From positions 62,001 through 126,000 of the forward strand of contig CAIYVX010000013.1 of the NCBI GenBank assembly GCA_903929765.1: a stretch of 64,000 nt of DNA, written 5' to 3'. Shown one piece after another: positions 46,451 to 56,396 of this stretch. This DNA is from an uncultured Planctomycetia bacterium. GTDB lineage: Bacteria > Planctomycetota > Phycisphaerae > FEN-1346 > JAACEH01. Below the pieces are notes generated by a model. The model worked only from the letters and a program-made list of their open reading frames with translations. It ran no database searches and was not told where the DNA came from. Each line of letters opens with the position of its first letter. Positions within the stretch are counted from its first letter, which is position 1. Position numbers and translations under genes: made by a program.

Positions 46451-48103
46451 ATGAGCGAAATTATTCGTAATCCGATCCTGCCGGGGTTTCATCCGGATCC
46501 GTCGATTTGCCGCGTCGGGGCTGATTATTACCTCGCAAACTCGACGTTTCAGTGGTGGCCGGGGGTGGGAATTTCGCACTCGCGCGACCTGGTACGCTGG
46601 GAACTGGTCGGGTACGCCCTGACGCGGACCTCGCAACTGGACATGGCGCGGACGGTCGATTCCACGGGCATCTGGGCGCCGTGCCTCAGCTACAACGCGC
46701 GGGAAAAACTTTTCTATCTTATCTACACCAACACCAACCAACACCTCCTCCGCATGCCGTTCGAGGCGCCCAACTACCTGGTTACGGCGCGCGACGTGCG
46801 CGGCCCGTGGTCGGAGCCGGTCCTGCTGAATCGCAGCGGCTTCGATCCGTCCCTGTTCCACGATGAGGACGGGCGGGCCTGGCTGGTCAACATGGTCATG
46901 GACGACCGTCCGGGCCACAACTTCTTCTCCGGCATCCTGCTCCAGGAATATTCCAGGAAAGAGCGGCGGCTGGTCGGGCCGATTCGCAACATCTTCCGCG
47001 GCACCGCGCTGGGGTTCACCGAAGGGCCGCACCTGTTCAAGCGCGGGCGGTGGTATTACCTGATCGTGGCCGAGGGCGGCACCGGGTACGCGCACGCCAT
47101 GACGATGGCCCGGTCGCGGCGGCTCGGGGGGCCTTACGAAATCCATCCGCACAATCCGATCATGACGGCCTGGAACACCGACCTGCCACTGCAGAAGGCC
47201 GGGCACGGACAACTGGTCGAGACGGCCGAGGGCGAGTGGTACGGCGCGTTTCTGTGCGGCCGGCCGCGCCACGGACAGTTCTGCATCCTGGGGCGCGAGA
47301 CGGCCCTGGAGCGCGGCGCGTGGCGCGAGGACGAGTGGTTTTATTTTGATAGCCCAAACCCGCGGCTGGAGGTGCCCGGGCCCAAGCTGGCGGCGCCCGC
47401 GGTCGCGGTCCGCAAGGTCGCTCGAGGAGCAAAAAAGACAGCCCGGCCTTACCAATTCGGCCAGGCGGCGCAGCGGGACGATTTCGACGCCCGCACCCTG
47501 GGGCTGGAATGGAACACGCCGCGCGAACCACTGGGCGACAAGGCTTCGCTGGCCGCCCGGCCGGGATGGTTGCGGCTCTATGGGCAACCGCTGAATATCG
47601 AGAGCAACCGCGGGCAGGCCTTTGTCGCCCGGCGGATCGAGGATCATGGCTTCGAGGCGGCGACGCTCATGGAGTTCAAGCCGGCGTCGGACCTGGTGAT
47701 CGGCGGCCAGCAGGAAGCGGGACTCGTCTGTTTCTACAGCCACACCAACTATCTTTGGTTGCGGGTTACCCAGGACGAGACGCTTGGGCCGATTCTGGAA
47801 TTGATGCGGCGCTCGGGCCCGGAGCTTACTGTCGAAGGCCGCATTCCGGTCCGGGGCTGGAGGCGGTTCCACCTGCGGGTGACGGCCCGGAACGACCGCT
47901 ATCAGTTCGCCGCCGGCCGCGACGGAAAGAAGTGGATCGAAGTGGGGCCGGCCCAGGACGGTACGCTGCTCTCCGACGAATCGTCGGACCGGTTCGGGTT
48001 CAGCTTCACGGGGGCGTTCGTGGGGCTGGTCGCGCGTGACATGACCGGGGGACGACGGTCGGCGGATTTTGATTGGTTCGACTATCGGCGGGTTGGGGAG
48101 TAA
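46451..48103 (+). CDS. Glycoside hydrolase family 43 (beta-xylosidase-like)
   Basis: RNPILPGFHPDPSICRVGADYYLANSTFQWWPGVGISHSRDLV. Confidence 0.93.
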   Translation: MSEIIRNPILPGFHPDPSICRVGADYYLANSTFQWWPGVGISHSRDLVRWELVGYALTRTSQLDMARTVDSTGIWAPCLSYNAREKLFYLIYTNTNQHLLRMPFEAPNYLVTARDVRGPWSEPVLLNRSGFDPSLFHDEDGRAWLVNMVMDDRPGHNFFSGILLQEYSRKERRLVGPIRNIFRGTALGFTEGPHLFKRGRWYYLIVAEGGTGYAHAMTMARSRRLGGPYEIHPHNPIMTAWNTDLPLQKAGHGQLVETAEGEWYGAFLCGRPRHGQFCILGRETALERGAWREDEWFYFDSPNPRLEVPGPKLAAPAVAVRKVARGAKKTARPYQFGQAAQRDDFDARTLGLEWNTPREPLGDKASLAARPGWLRLYGQPLNIESNRGQAFVARRIEDHGFEAATLMEFKPASDLVIGGQQEAGLVCFYSHTNYLWLRVTQDETLGPILELMRRSGPELTVEGRIPVRGWRRFHLRVTARNDRYQFAAGRDGKKWIEVGPAQDGTLLSDESSDRFGFSFTGAFVGLVARDMTGGRRSADFDWFDYRRVGE

Positions 48104-48220
48104 ACTGGGCGGCGGAAACGGCAAATCCAAGCGGAAAACGGCATTTAATTTTGTCGGGCCAGGGCCAGACCGACCTTTCTGCATGACCACGCAAGAGTGG
48201 ACCATGCCACCCAATCATTA

Positions 48221-50110
48221 TTATTTGGCGGCGCGGCGCCAGCGGCGGAGGGCGGCTTGGAAGCGGGCGAGGGGCCAGGCGAGTTCACTCGGGCGGTTGC
48301 GGAGGAGCCAGAGGTGGCGGAAGAGGGGGAGGAGGGCGGCGGTGGAGTCGGCGGCGGCGCGGTAGTGGCGGCGGGCCTGTTCGGGGCGGCCCAGAAGGGC
48401 GAGGAGGCGGGCGGTGACGGCGGCGCCTTTGGCGAGGGTGAGTCGGGAGAGGGTGGAATATTCGGCGGCGGCGAGGGCGGCGGGGCCGTCGAGGCGGTTG
48501 GCGAGTTGGTCGGCGAGGCGGCAGGCTTCGAGGAGGCGGTCCTGGAACTGGAGTTGGCGGCCGAGGAGTTCTTTTGGGGTGGTTTTCAATAAATTGAAAT
48601 CGATATTACGTTCGTCGCCGAAGCCGGTGAAGATGCCGCCGCCGTAGGGTCGGTCGGGGACTTCGGCGAGGGTGATGATTTTTTCGGCTTCGCCGGAGCG
48701 GTCGCCGAGGACATGGAGCGGCCAGCGGCGGGCGATGGTGGATTCGTCGGCGCGGGCGTGTGACCAGGCGTGATCGGCGCCGGAGGCGAAGCCGGGCAAG
48801 GCGGTGGCGAGAAGGTTGTAATGTCCGCCGTCGCCCCATTCGGTGTTGAGGAGTCCGACGGCGCCGAAGCGGCGGCCAGAGGCGGCGAAGTCGCGGATGT
48901 TGGCGCGCATTACCGAGGTACGCGGCATAAATGATCCCCAGTTGTTGACGCCGGGGCAGACGACGAGGTCGTGGCCGGAGTCGCGGATGGCGCGGCTATG
49001 GTCGATGAGCCATTCCTGAGCGCGGTCCTGGACGTACCACCAATTCAAAAACATCACGTCGCGCGGGATGGCTCGGGCGGCGTCGGGGTGGTGCTTGAGG
49101 ATGTCGGCCCAGATCATGAGGCGCTTGCCGTGACGGCTGGTGAGGCGGTGGATCCCCTTGATGAAGTCGGCGAAGAGGCGGCCGGAGCCGACGCGAGCGG
49201 CGCGGGCGGCGCTCTTGCCCTGGCCGAGGTCCCAGACTTCGTCGCAACAGGCGTTGAAATAGCTGGAGGAGAATTGCGGGAGAAGTTCGTCGTACAATTC
49301 CGACAGCAATTTCAGGCTCGCCGGGTTGGTGGGGTCGAGGGAGCAGCCGGTGCGGGGATTGGAGCGCGAACCGGCGAGCGAGTTGGGCGTGGTGTTGGCC
49401 AGGTGGCGGTACGGTGGCTTGGAGAGGAGGCGTTCGAGGTGGCCGAAGCTGGCCTGGCTGGGGATGAAGTCGACGCCGTGATCGCGGCAAAAGGCGTCGA
49501 GTTCGAGAATGTCTTCGGCGGTGAGGGGGTCGGTGTCTTCCCAGATTTGCGGGTGGCGCTCGTAGCGGAAGGGGTATTCCATGTAGAGCGAGAAGGTGTT
49601 GACCTTGAGGTGGGCGAGGAGTTCGATGAGGTACTTCAGCGTTTCGACCGTCGGGATGCGGCCGCGCGAGATGTCGTGGTAAACGCCGCGCAGGGAAAGG
49701 TCGGGCCAGTCGGCGATTTCGAGTGCGGGGAGAATTTTGCCGAACTGGCGAACGAGTTGGCGAAGGGTCTGGAGGCCGTAATAGAGGCCGCGCGAGGTGC
49801 GGGCGAGGATTTCGACGCCGGCTGGTTTAATCGTGAGGCGATAAGCTTCGTCTCCGCCGCGAACGTTAGCGAAGCGGAGGGCGACGGCGTTTGGCGGGGC
49901 GATGTCGGCGTTGGCGGCGCGGCGGGCGCTGGCGGTTTCGAGTTTCATGGCGGCGAGGTCGGCGGCGAGTTGGCGGGCGGCGACGAGTTCCTGGCGGCCG
50001 ACGCCTGGCGGGAGGCTGAGCGGGAGGCCGGGCGGGAGGGCGAAGCGGCCGGGGCGGCGGCGGAGGCGTTGGGGTTGGGGGAGGAGGAGGATGGGGGTTC
50101 GGGAAGTCAT
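48221..50110 (-). CDS. Glycoside hydrolase family 20-like (beta-N-acetylhexosaminidase)
   Basis: ALEIADWPDLSLRGVYHDISRGRIPTVETLKYLIELLAHLKVNTFSLY. Confidence 0.8.
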   Translation of the reverse strand: MTSRTPILLLPQPQRLRRRPGRFALPPGLPLSLPPGVGRQELVAARQLAADLAAMKLETASARRAANADIAPPNAVALRFANVRGGDEAYRLTIKPAGVEILARTSRGLYYGLQTLRQLVRQFGKILPALEIADWPDLSLRGVYHDISRGRIPTVETLKYLIELLAHLKVNTFSLYMEYPFRYERHPQIWEDTDPLTAEDILELDAFCRDHGVDFIPSQASFGHLERLLSKPPYRHLANTTPNSLAGSRSNPRTGCSLDPTNPASLKLLSELYDELLPQFSSSYFNACCDEVWDLGQGKSAARAARVGSGRLFADFIKGIHRLTSRHGKRLMIWADILKHHPDAARAIPRDVMFLNWWYVQDRAQEWLIDHSRAIRDSGHDLVVCPGVNNWGSFMPRTSVMRANIRDFAASGRRFGAVGLLNTEWGDGGHYNLLATALPGFASGADHAWSHARADESTIARRWPLHVLGDRSGEAEKIITLAEVPDRPYGGGIFTGFGDERNIDFNLLKTTPKELLGRQLQFQDRLLEACRLADQLANRLDGPAALAAAEYSTLSRLTLAKGAAVTARLLALLGRPEQARRHYRAAADSTAALLPLFRHLWLLRNRPSELAWPLARFQAALRRWRRAAK

Positions 50111-50457
50111 AATCCGGGATTGTCTTGGTCGATGCTGACGGTGGTGAGGGCGGTGGTGACGTCGGCGGAGAAGACGAAGACGGAGTCGAGTCCGGTGACG
50201 AGGAAGACGCCCCAGGCCTGGTTGGTGACGCTGCAGAGCAGGAGTTCGCGGCGATTGCTGAGGACGGCCTTGCGCAGGCGCAGGAGCAGGGCGAGGTCGG
50301 AACTGCTGAGGTGGTCGACTTCCTTGAGGTCGGCGACGACGGAGAGCTGGCCGTCGTGGGCGATTTCGCCGAGCACCTCGTTGAGGTCTTCGCCGAACCC
50401 GGGGTCTTCGGTGGGGGTGACGAGGATGACGCGGTCGCTCCAGCGTTGGATGGCCAT
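50107..50457 (-). CDS. STAS-domain protein
   Basis: VADLKEVDHLSSSDLALLLRLRKAV. Confidence 0.7.
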   Translation of the reverse strand: MAIQRWSDRVILVTPTEDPGFGEDLNEVLGEIAHDGQLSVVADLKEVDHLSSSDLALLLRLRKAVLSNRRELLLCSVTNQAWGVFLVTGLDSVFVFSADVTTALTTVSIDQDNPGL

Positions 50458-50472
50458 GTTTATTTCCTTATT

Positions 50473-51426
50473 TCAACGGCTGCGAATGTAATGGTCGCGC
50501 GGCAAGTCGAGGGTGGCGAGGAGCGGCTGAAGCTGGGCGACCCAGCGCTGGTAATCGGTCCAATAGCCGGCGGTCGGGGCGACATCGGCGGCGCGGGCTT
50601 GCCAGTAACGGTTGAACTGGGCCATGCAGAGTTCGCGGAGATATTTGGCGAACATGCTGGCCAGGGCGGCAGGGAGCGAGGCCGAGTCGGCCCGTTCGCG
50701 CATTTCGAAGCGGAGGGTCTGGCCGGAAGCGGTCTGGAGGCGGTAGCGGCTGACGGCGGGGGATTCGACCAGGATGGTGACGGGGGCGAGAAAACTTTCG
50801 CCCAGCGGCGCGGCGTAGTAGGTGCGACCGCCGTGCTTGTCCATGACGATGTCGAGGTCAGAGCCTGGCGCGGCAGCGCGGACGCGGTCGAGGACTTCGA
50901 GGGCGAGGGACCAGAGGGCGTCGGCCTTGTTGTCGGTGGCGGTGACGAGGCGGTTGAAGCGCCAGGGCTGGGCCAGGGCGGCGGTGGCGCCGAGGAAGCG
51001 GACTCCGGCGGAGTCGAGGGTAGCTTGCCAGGAAGCGCGAAGATCGGCGATGCGGGCTGGTTCGGCGGCCAGGGGCAACGCCGGAAAGGCGGCGACGTGC
51101 CAGGGTTCGCCGTCGGCGAGGTGTTCGGCGGGAAGGCCGAGCCATTTTGTGAAAGCGAGGAAATCGGCGGGGAGGTCGAGCGGGCAGGCGGCGAGGAGAT
51201 TCTCTTCGAGACGTTGGAGGCGGCGTTGGCCCTGGTGAACTTTTTTGGAATCGTCGATCCAGAGTCGGCGGCCCTGGCGCGCGGAGTGGGCGACGCCGGA
51301 GGAGAGGGTTTCCCATAGATCGGTTGAAGCGATGGCGTCGGGAACATCGAACAAGGCAGCGACGACGACGAGCGGTCCGAGGACCGGACCGTAACCCGCT
51401 TCGTCGATGCCTACGAGAGTGGCCAT
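50473..51426 (-). CDS. RNase HII-like protein with enlarged architecture
   Basis: LVGIDEAGYGPVLGPLVVVAALF; about 317 aa. Confidence 0.75.
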   Translation of the reverse strand: MATLVGIDEAGYGPVLGPLVVVAALFDVPDAIASTDLWETLSSGVAHSARQGRRLWIDDSKKVHQGQRRLQRLEENLLAACPLDLPADFLAFTKWLGLPAEHLADGEPWHVAAFPALPLAAEPARIADLRASWQATLDSAGVRFLGATAALAQPWRFNRLVTATDNKADALWSLALEVLDRVRAAAPGSDLDIVMDKHGGRTYYAAPLGESFLAPVTILVESPAVSRYRLQTASGQTLRFEMRERADSASLPAALASMFAKYLRELCMAQFNRYWQARAADVAPTAGYWTDYQRWVAQLQPLLATLDLPRDHYIRSR

Positions 51427-51482
51427 GGGGGCATTTTAGCGTGGGACAAGGGCGGCGGCAAGGCGGGCTTGCGGCACGGCGA

Positions 51483-52025
51483 TCAGTCTGCAAAATGGTA
51501 ATGAATCTCGTGAACGGTCAACATCGCTTGAAAAAGGTGTTCTCCCCAATGAAACTCGTAATTGAACCGCCATTGCCATGCGGCTTCGGCCTGGGCGTCG
51601 GGTGTGCCGACGTTCCACAAAGCCAGACCATCGCGCAGTTCGCGATAGATACCCGCGAGGTCGTCGAAAAGCATGAAGGCTCTCGTCGCGTCTGGGCTAT
51701 AACTTTCCATATCGCTGCTGGCTATTCCATTATGCCATTCGATCAGTAGATTTTTCTCCGGGCTGACGGTCTCCTCGATGAGACGAGAGATTGCCGCGGC
51801 CTGATCGTGATTCATTTCTAGGGCAGCGAATTCCGAATGTTTCTCCTCGGCCATCTCGCTTCTCACGGGCAGAATAGCTCGGTGGATGCGCGGCAGGAGT
51901 GCTTCTAACTTTGTGTAGAGATTGTCCGGCCGACCTTCGCGAAAGCGGTCAATGAACTGGCAGTACTCGGCCGCAACGGCGGCAAAATCGGACAGAGCCT
52001 TGAAGTTGTCTTGGTCAATCGGCAT
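51483..52025 (-). CDS. Hypothetical protein
   Basis: ATG ORF with normal composition. Confidence 0.5.
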   Translation of the reverse strand: MPIDQDNFKALSDFAAVAAEYCQFIDRFREGRPDNLYTKLEALLPRIHRAILPVRSEMAEEKHSEFAALEMNHDQAAAISRLIEETVSPEKNLLIEWHNGIASSDMESYSPDATRAFMLFDDLAGIYRELRDGLALWNVGTPDAQAEAAWQWRFNYEFHWGEHLFQAMLTVHEIHYHFAD

Positions 52026-52187
52026 GCCACAATGATAACGTCACTGGCATTTCGGAGCAACCGCATAGAAAAGAAACAGCCACGGCCTCTGGGCCACATG
52101 TCTTTCCTTCATGGCCTGTCTTCGCCAGACCATGCCACCCACCATTAGGGGAGAGGGGCGGAGAAGAAACAGCAAGGAGCGCAGCAA

Positions 52188-52218
52188 ACGGCCTCGGAAG
52201 AAGTGTTCCGAGGCCGTC
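52188..52218 (-). terminator. Probable terminator hairpin GGCCTCGGAA-CACTTC-TTCCGAGGCC
   Basis: Stem-loop just downstream of the minus-strand PEP-CTERM gene. Confidence 0.5.
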
Positions 52219-52243
52219 GGGGGAAATATCTATTGTGCGGCGA

Positions 52244-52999
52244 TCAGACGCTCTTTTTGCGGCGGGCCAACAGGGCGGCCAAGCCGAGACCGAGGAGGCT
52301 CATGGTGGCGGGTTCGGGGGTGAGTGGCGGGGTGCCGATGCCGGAGGTTGGGACGACGCTGTCGAGGAAGAATCCGGCGGCGCCGACGCCTTCGCCGTTG
52401 GCCCATAGGACTTCGGTGGTGATGGAGTCTCCGGCGTTGGCCTGGACGGCCCAGGTTTCAAAAATGCCGGCTTGGAGTTGAGCGACGGAGATGGCGTGCC
52501 AGGCTTCGTCGGCGGCAGCGCTGGGGTCGAGGAGGCGGACCTGCAGGGCGGTGGCGGCGGGGTCGAGATTGCCGTTGTCGGCGCCGTAGGTGGCGTCATA
52601 GAAGAGAGTGGTGAAGTTGAAGTTCATGTTCTCCTTCATTACCAGATTGTAGCTGACGCCGGTGGTGCCGGAACCGCCGCCGTAGCCGTTGGGGTTGGTG
52701 GAATTTCCGCCGCCAGAGCCGGAACTGCCGCCGCCGGGGGTAGTGTTCTGGTAGGTAAAGGATTGGACGTAGTTGGGGTTGGAGCCACCGCCGGTGTTGG
52801 TGGGGGTGCTATTGTAATTCGGGCGACCCGAGGAGATGTCCCAGACGACGGACTGGCCGGCGCCGTAGAGGCCGGACCAGCCGCTGGGTCCGGTGGTGCC
52901 GTCCGCCTTGACAAAAGAGATTTGGGCGGCCAGGGCCGCACCAGACATGACCGCCAGAACGAGCGCGGCAAGACCAACGACGCAAAGCGTGCGCTTCAT
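52244..52999 (-). CDS. PEP-CTERM sorting domain protein, Gly/Asn/Ser-rich
   Basis: LTPEPATMSLLGLGLAALLARRKKSV; signal peptide from ATG at 52999. Confidence 0.85.
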   Translation of the reverse strand: MKRTLCVVGLAALVLAVMSGAALAAQISFVKADGTTGPSGWSGLYGAGQSVVWDISSGRPNYNSTPTNTGGGSNPNYVQSFTYQNTTPGGGSSGSGGGNSTNPNGYGGGSGTTGVSYNLVMKENMNFNFTTLFYDATYGADNGNLDPAATALQVRLLDPSAAADEAWHAISVAQLQAGIFETWAVQANAGDSITTEVLWANGEGVGAAGFFLDSVVPTSGIGTPPLTPEPATMSLLGLGLAALLARRKKSV

Positions 53000-53349
53000 A
53001 CACAAGCCCTCCCCTGTACAAAAACCTAAGACCGGCCACAGCCCCCGCCGTGGCCACATGCCGGGCGCGTTTCCCCCGAAACGCAACCCTTACCCCATAA
53101 CCAGACCCCGACCGCGAACGGCCGCGCAAAGCCGAAAGCGCGCGGCGAACGCATGACGAAGGGTGCGGCTATGGACAACGACTTAGGAATGGGGTGAACC
53201 CACTCCACACTCTGAAAGATAACATACAACAAAAAATGGCAAAAGGCAAGTCGGAGAGGCGGAATTTGCGTTTTTTCGGCGAAAAAAGTGAGTTATTGAG
53301 GGTGAGAAACGGGAGAAATGGGCAAATTGAGGTCGGACCAGGGCCCGAC

Positions 53350-54153
53350 CTACCCGTTTATTTTCGCCAAAGCGCGACCGAGAGCGCCGACGTCGTCGAA
53401 AATGAAGTCGGGTTGGACGGCGCTGGGGGCGAGGTCGGCCCGGGTGGTCTCGCCGCTGAGGACCAGGATGGCGGGCATGCCGTTGGAGACGGCCATTTGA
53501 ATGTCGGTGTAGAGTCGGTCGCCGACGAGGGCCATTTCGTGGGGCTGGACGGCGGCTCGCTCAAGAGCGAGGCGGAGCATCCAGGGGGAAGGTTTGCCGA
53601 AAACCTCGTCGGGGGTGCGGCCGGTGGCGGAGGTGAGGCAGGCGCACATGGCGCCGCAATCGGGCAGGAAGCCGCGCGGATCGGGGCAGACGCGGTCGGG
53701 GTGGGTGGCCAGGAAGCGGGCGCCGTGCTGGAGTTCGATGACGGCGGCACTGAGAGAGGCGTAGGTCAGGTTGGTGGCGTAGCCGACGAGGACGGCGTCG
53801 GCGTGGTCGGCGACAACTTCGCGGCCCCCCTGGCGGACTTCGTCGGCCAGGGCTTCGGTGCCCAGGACAAAGAGGCGGCGCAGCTCGGGGTGGTCGCGGA
53901 GGTAGAGGATGGCGCTTTGGCCGGAGGTGATGATTTCCTCTGGTGCGGCTTCGACGCCGAGGCGGCGGAGCTTTTCGGCGTAGGTCACGGCGTTGCGGCT
54001 GGAGTTGTTGGTCATGAAGATTCGCTTCAAACCGCGCTCGCGCAGCGTGGCGAGAAAACCGGGGGTCCAGGGAAAAAGCCGGTCGCCGAGGTAGAGCGTG
54101 CCGTCGAGGTCGAGCAGGACGGCCTTGAGGCGGGAGAGGGATTCGGGTTTCAT
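53350..54153 (-). CDS. HAD-IIA family hydrolase (NagD-like)
   Basis: VLLDLDGTLYLGDRLFPW, FMTNNSSRN, GKPSPWML, GDRLYTDIQ. Confidence 0.92.
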   Translation of the reverse strand: MKPESLSRLKAVLLDLDGTLYLGDRLFPWTPGFLATLRERGLKRIFMTNNSSRNAVTYAEKLRRLGVEAAPEEIITSGQSAILYLRDHPELRRLFVLGTEALADEVRQGGREVVADHADAVLVGYATNLTYASLSAAVIELQHGARFLATHPDRVCPDPRGFLPDCGAMCACLTSATGRTPDEVFGKPSPWMLRLALERAAVQPHEMALVGDRLYTDIQMAVSNGMPAILVLSGETTRADLAPSAVQPDFIFDDVGALGRALAKING

Positions 54154-54325
54154 TCGCAGCTCCGAAGAGAACGGCGGTATTGTCCGCGCGGAGCGGGGCG
54201 TGTCAACAGGTATTTCGATCTGCCGCGGACCTGCTGTGTCTTGAAAAGAGACAAAAAGCTTGCCCGAAACGTCCGGGCAGTGTAGATTGTAAAGGCGATT
54301 ATTTTTCTGTTCCTTTGATCAGTTA

Positions 54326-55258
54326 TTGTCGGAATACACCCCCATGGGACGAACGCCCTCTCCGGTTCGGCTGCAACAAATTCTCTTTGCCAGCGCGGCT
54401 CCTGTTACCTCAAAAGATACGGTCCTGTCTAAGCGACAGTCGGCGCCAAGAGCGCGACGGGGCAAGAATCGGATTGCCTTTGGCTGGTATGGCGGCAAGT
54501 TCAGCCATTTGGGGTGGCTTTTGCCCCTATTGGCCGAATGTCACCACTATTGCGAGCCTTTTGGTGGTTCTGCGGCGGTTTTGCTGAATCGCAGGCCTTC
54601 GCCGATTGAGACCTACAATGATCTGGATGGCGAGGTTGTGAATTTTTTCCGCGTTCTGCGGAGCGAAAAAGACAAACTGATCGAAGCCATTGGGCTGACT
54701 CCGTTTTCGCGGGAGGAGTTCTACCTCAGTTGCCAGCCGCCCGAAGGACCGATATCCAATCTTGAGCGGGCCCGACGTTTCTTCATTCGCGCTCGTCAGG
54801 TCCGTACGGGTTTGGCCCAGACGGCTTCTCTGGGTCGTTGGGCTAACTGCAAGAACACCAGTCGGGCTGGGATGAGCGGCGTTGTTTCGCGGTGGCTTGG
54901 CAGCGTCGATCAGTTGCCGGAGATAGCCGAGAGGTTTTTGAGGGTCCAGATCGAAAATCGGCCGGCCCTGGAAGTCATCAGGCTTTATGATGGGCCGGAG
55001 ACATTCTTTTATTGCGATCCGCCTTACCCACACGAGGCACGCGGCGATGCAAAGGCCTATGGCTTTGAGATGACCGAGGCGGAGCACCGCGAGTTTGCCG
55101 TGGTCCTTCACCGAATCAAGGGCCGGGCCGCGGTTTCCGGCTATCGTTGTGCCCTGTACGACGAACTTTTTGAAGACTGGAGGCGAGTCGAGGCCGCCAG
55201 CAAGCAGTGTCACTCCGTGAAGCAGACCCGCCAGGAAGTTCTGTGGCTCAATTACTGA
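54326..55258 (+). CDS. D12/Dam-class DNA adenine methyltransferase (start TTG 54326 or ATG 54344)
   Basis: FGWYGGKFSHL, YCEPFGGSAAVLL, YCDPPYPHE. Confidence 0.9.
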   Translation: MSEYTPMGRTPSPVRLQQILFASAAPVTSKDTVLSKRQSAPRARRGKNRIAFGWYGGKFSHLGWLLPLLAECHHYCEPFGGSAAVLLNRRPSPIETYNDLDGEVVNFFRVLRSEKDKLIEAIGLTPFSREEFYLSCQPPEGPISNLERARRFFIRARQVRTGLAQTASLGRWANCKNTSRAGMSGVVSRWLGSVDQLPEIAERFLRVQIENRPALEVIRLYDGPETFFYCDPPYPHEARGDAKAYGFEMTEAEHREFAVVLHRIKGRAAVSGYRCALYDELFEDWRRVEAASKQCHSVKQTRQEVLWLNY

Positions 55259-55265
55259 GGTCTCC

Positions 55266-56369
55266 ATGAATCGCCGAAAGGCCGACCCCTTGATTGACCG
55301 AGCACGGAAGGAACTTTCCAAGCGCTGGATCGCAGCCAGGAAGGCTGTCCCGGCCTCATCCGTGGGAAAGATTCCGGTCTGTATCGCTCAGGCCACCGAG
55401 CGGTGCATCAACTCGCCTACAAAATCCTATCGCTACGTTCTGCCGACGCAATTGTTGGCCAAGCTGGTCAAAAAATCCCTCGACTGCCACTCAATCCAGG
55501 CCGGATGCGGGTTGGAAGAAGCCTTTGACGCCCGGAGTTTGTGCGATCAGGTCGTCGTACCATTTGATCGGGCAAACCATGACGTCCTCGGCGGTTCGAC
55601 CGAACCTTACGCCAACAACCCACTACGAATTCCGGCCATTCTCCCCGCTGGGCGCAAGGCTCAGCGCAACCAGATGGGTTTCGACGATCTCCTTCTTGTA
55701 CTGGACTATGCACAAGGTGATTCATCCCGCGTTCCGGAACTTCTGGAGGCAGTTCTTGCTGCTATTGTTCGCCGCCTGGCTCTTGTACACATCACCTATC
55801 CTGTGCCAAACCGGGTGAGCCTCAAACAAACAACCGCCATCATTGACTGTTTTCTTGCCGACCGAACGGGAGGGTTGCGTCTTCAGGCGGTTGCGGTGGC
55901 GCTTTTTAAGTGCATCGGCGATACCTTTCGTCTCTATTGCGACGTTATCAGTAGCAACGTAAATGCTGCTGATGCGAGTACGGGCGGCTCAGCCGACCTT
56001 GAATGTCGTGATAAAGCGAAACGCATTGTCCTGGCGGTCGAGGTAAAGGACAGACAACTCACCGTCAGACATGTTCAAGACAAATTGCCGGCTGTTCGTG
56101 AGAAGGAAATAAGAGAAACCATTTTTCTCGTTCGTGGCGGAGTTGAGACAAACGAGCAGGCCGCAGTCGATGGGCTCATCGACCGCGAGTACAGCGCCGG
56201 ACAGAATCTGTACGTCGGCGAGTTTGGCGATTTTCTCCGAGTCTGCCTAACGCTTTTTGGGGAATCCCCGCGCCGGCTGTTTCTCCGTAAGATCGGCGAG
56301 GAACTTGACGCAGACAAGGCCGACCTGGCGCATCGACAAACTTGGCGCGATCTTCTGCAAGACATATAA
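55266..56369 (+). CDS. Candidate type II restriction endonuclease, SacI-family-like
   Basis: NAADASTGGSADLECRDKAKRIVLAVEVKDRQLT (D...ExK); adjacent to the methylase. Confidence 0.7.
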   Translation: MNRRKADPLIDRARKELSKRWIAARKAVPASSVGKIPVCIAQATERCINSPTKSYRYVLPTQLLAKLVKKSLDCHSIQAGCGLEEAFDARSLCDQVVVPFDRANHDVLGGSTEPYANNPLRIPAILPAGRKAQRNQMGFDDLLLVLDYAQGDSSRVPELLEAVLAAIVRRLALVHITYPVPNRVSLKQTTAIIDCFLADRTGGLRLQAVAVALFKCIGDTFRLYCDVISSNVNAADASTGGSADLECRDKAKRIVLAVEVKDRQLTVRHVQDKLPAVREKEIRETIFLVRGGVETNEQAAVDGLIDREYSAGQNLYVGEFGDFLRVCLTLFGESPRRLFLRKIGEELDADKADLAHRQTWRDLLQDI

Positions 56370-56396
56370 CCAAAACCTTTTGAAAGGAGTCTAGCG

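Noticed and set aside
46442-48214. 590-aa minus-strand ORF opposite GH43
   Set aside because: Antisense shadow of a clear glycoside hydrolase
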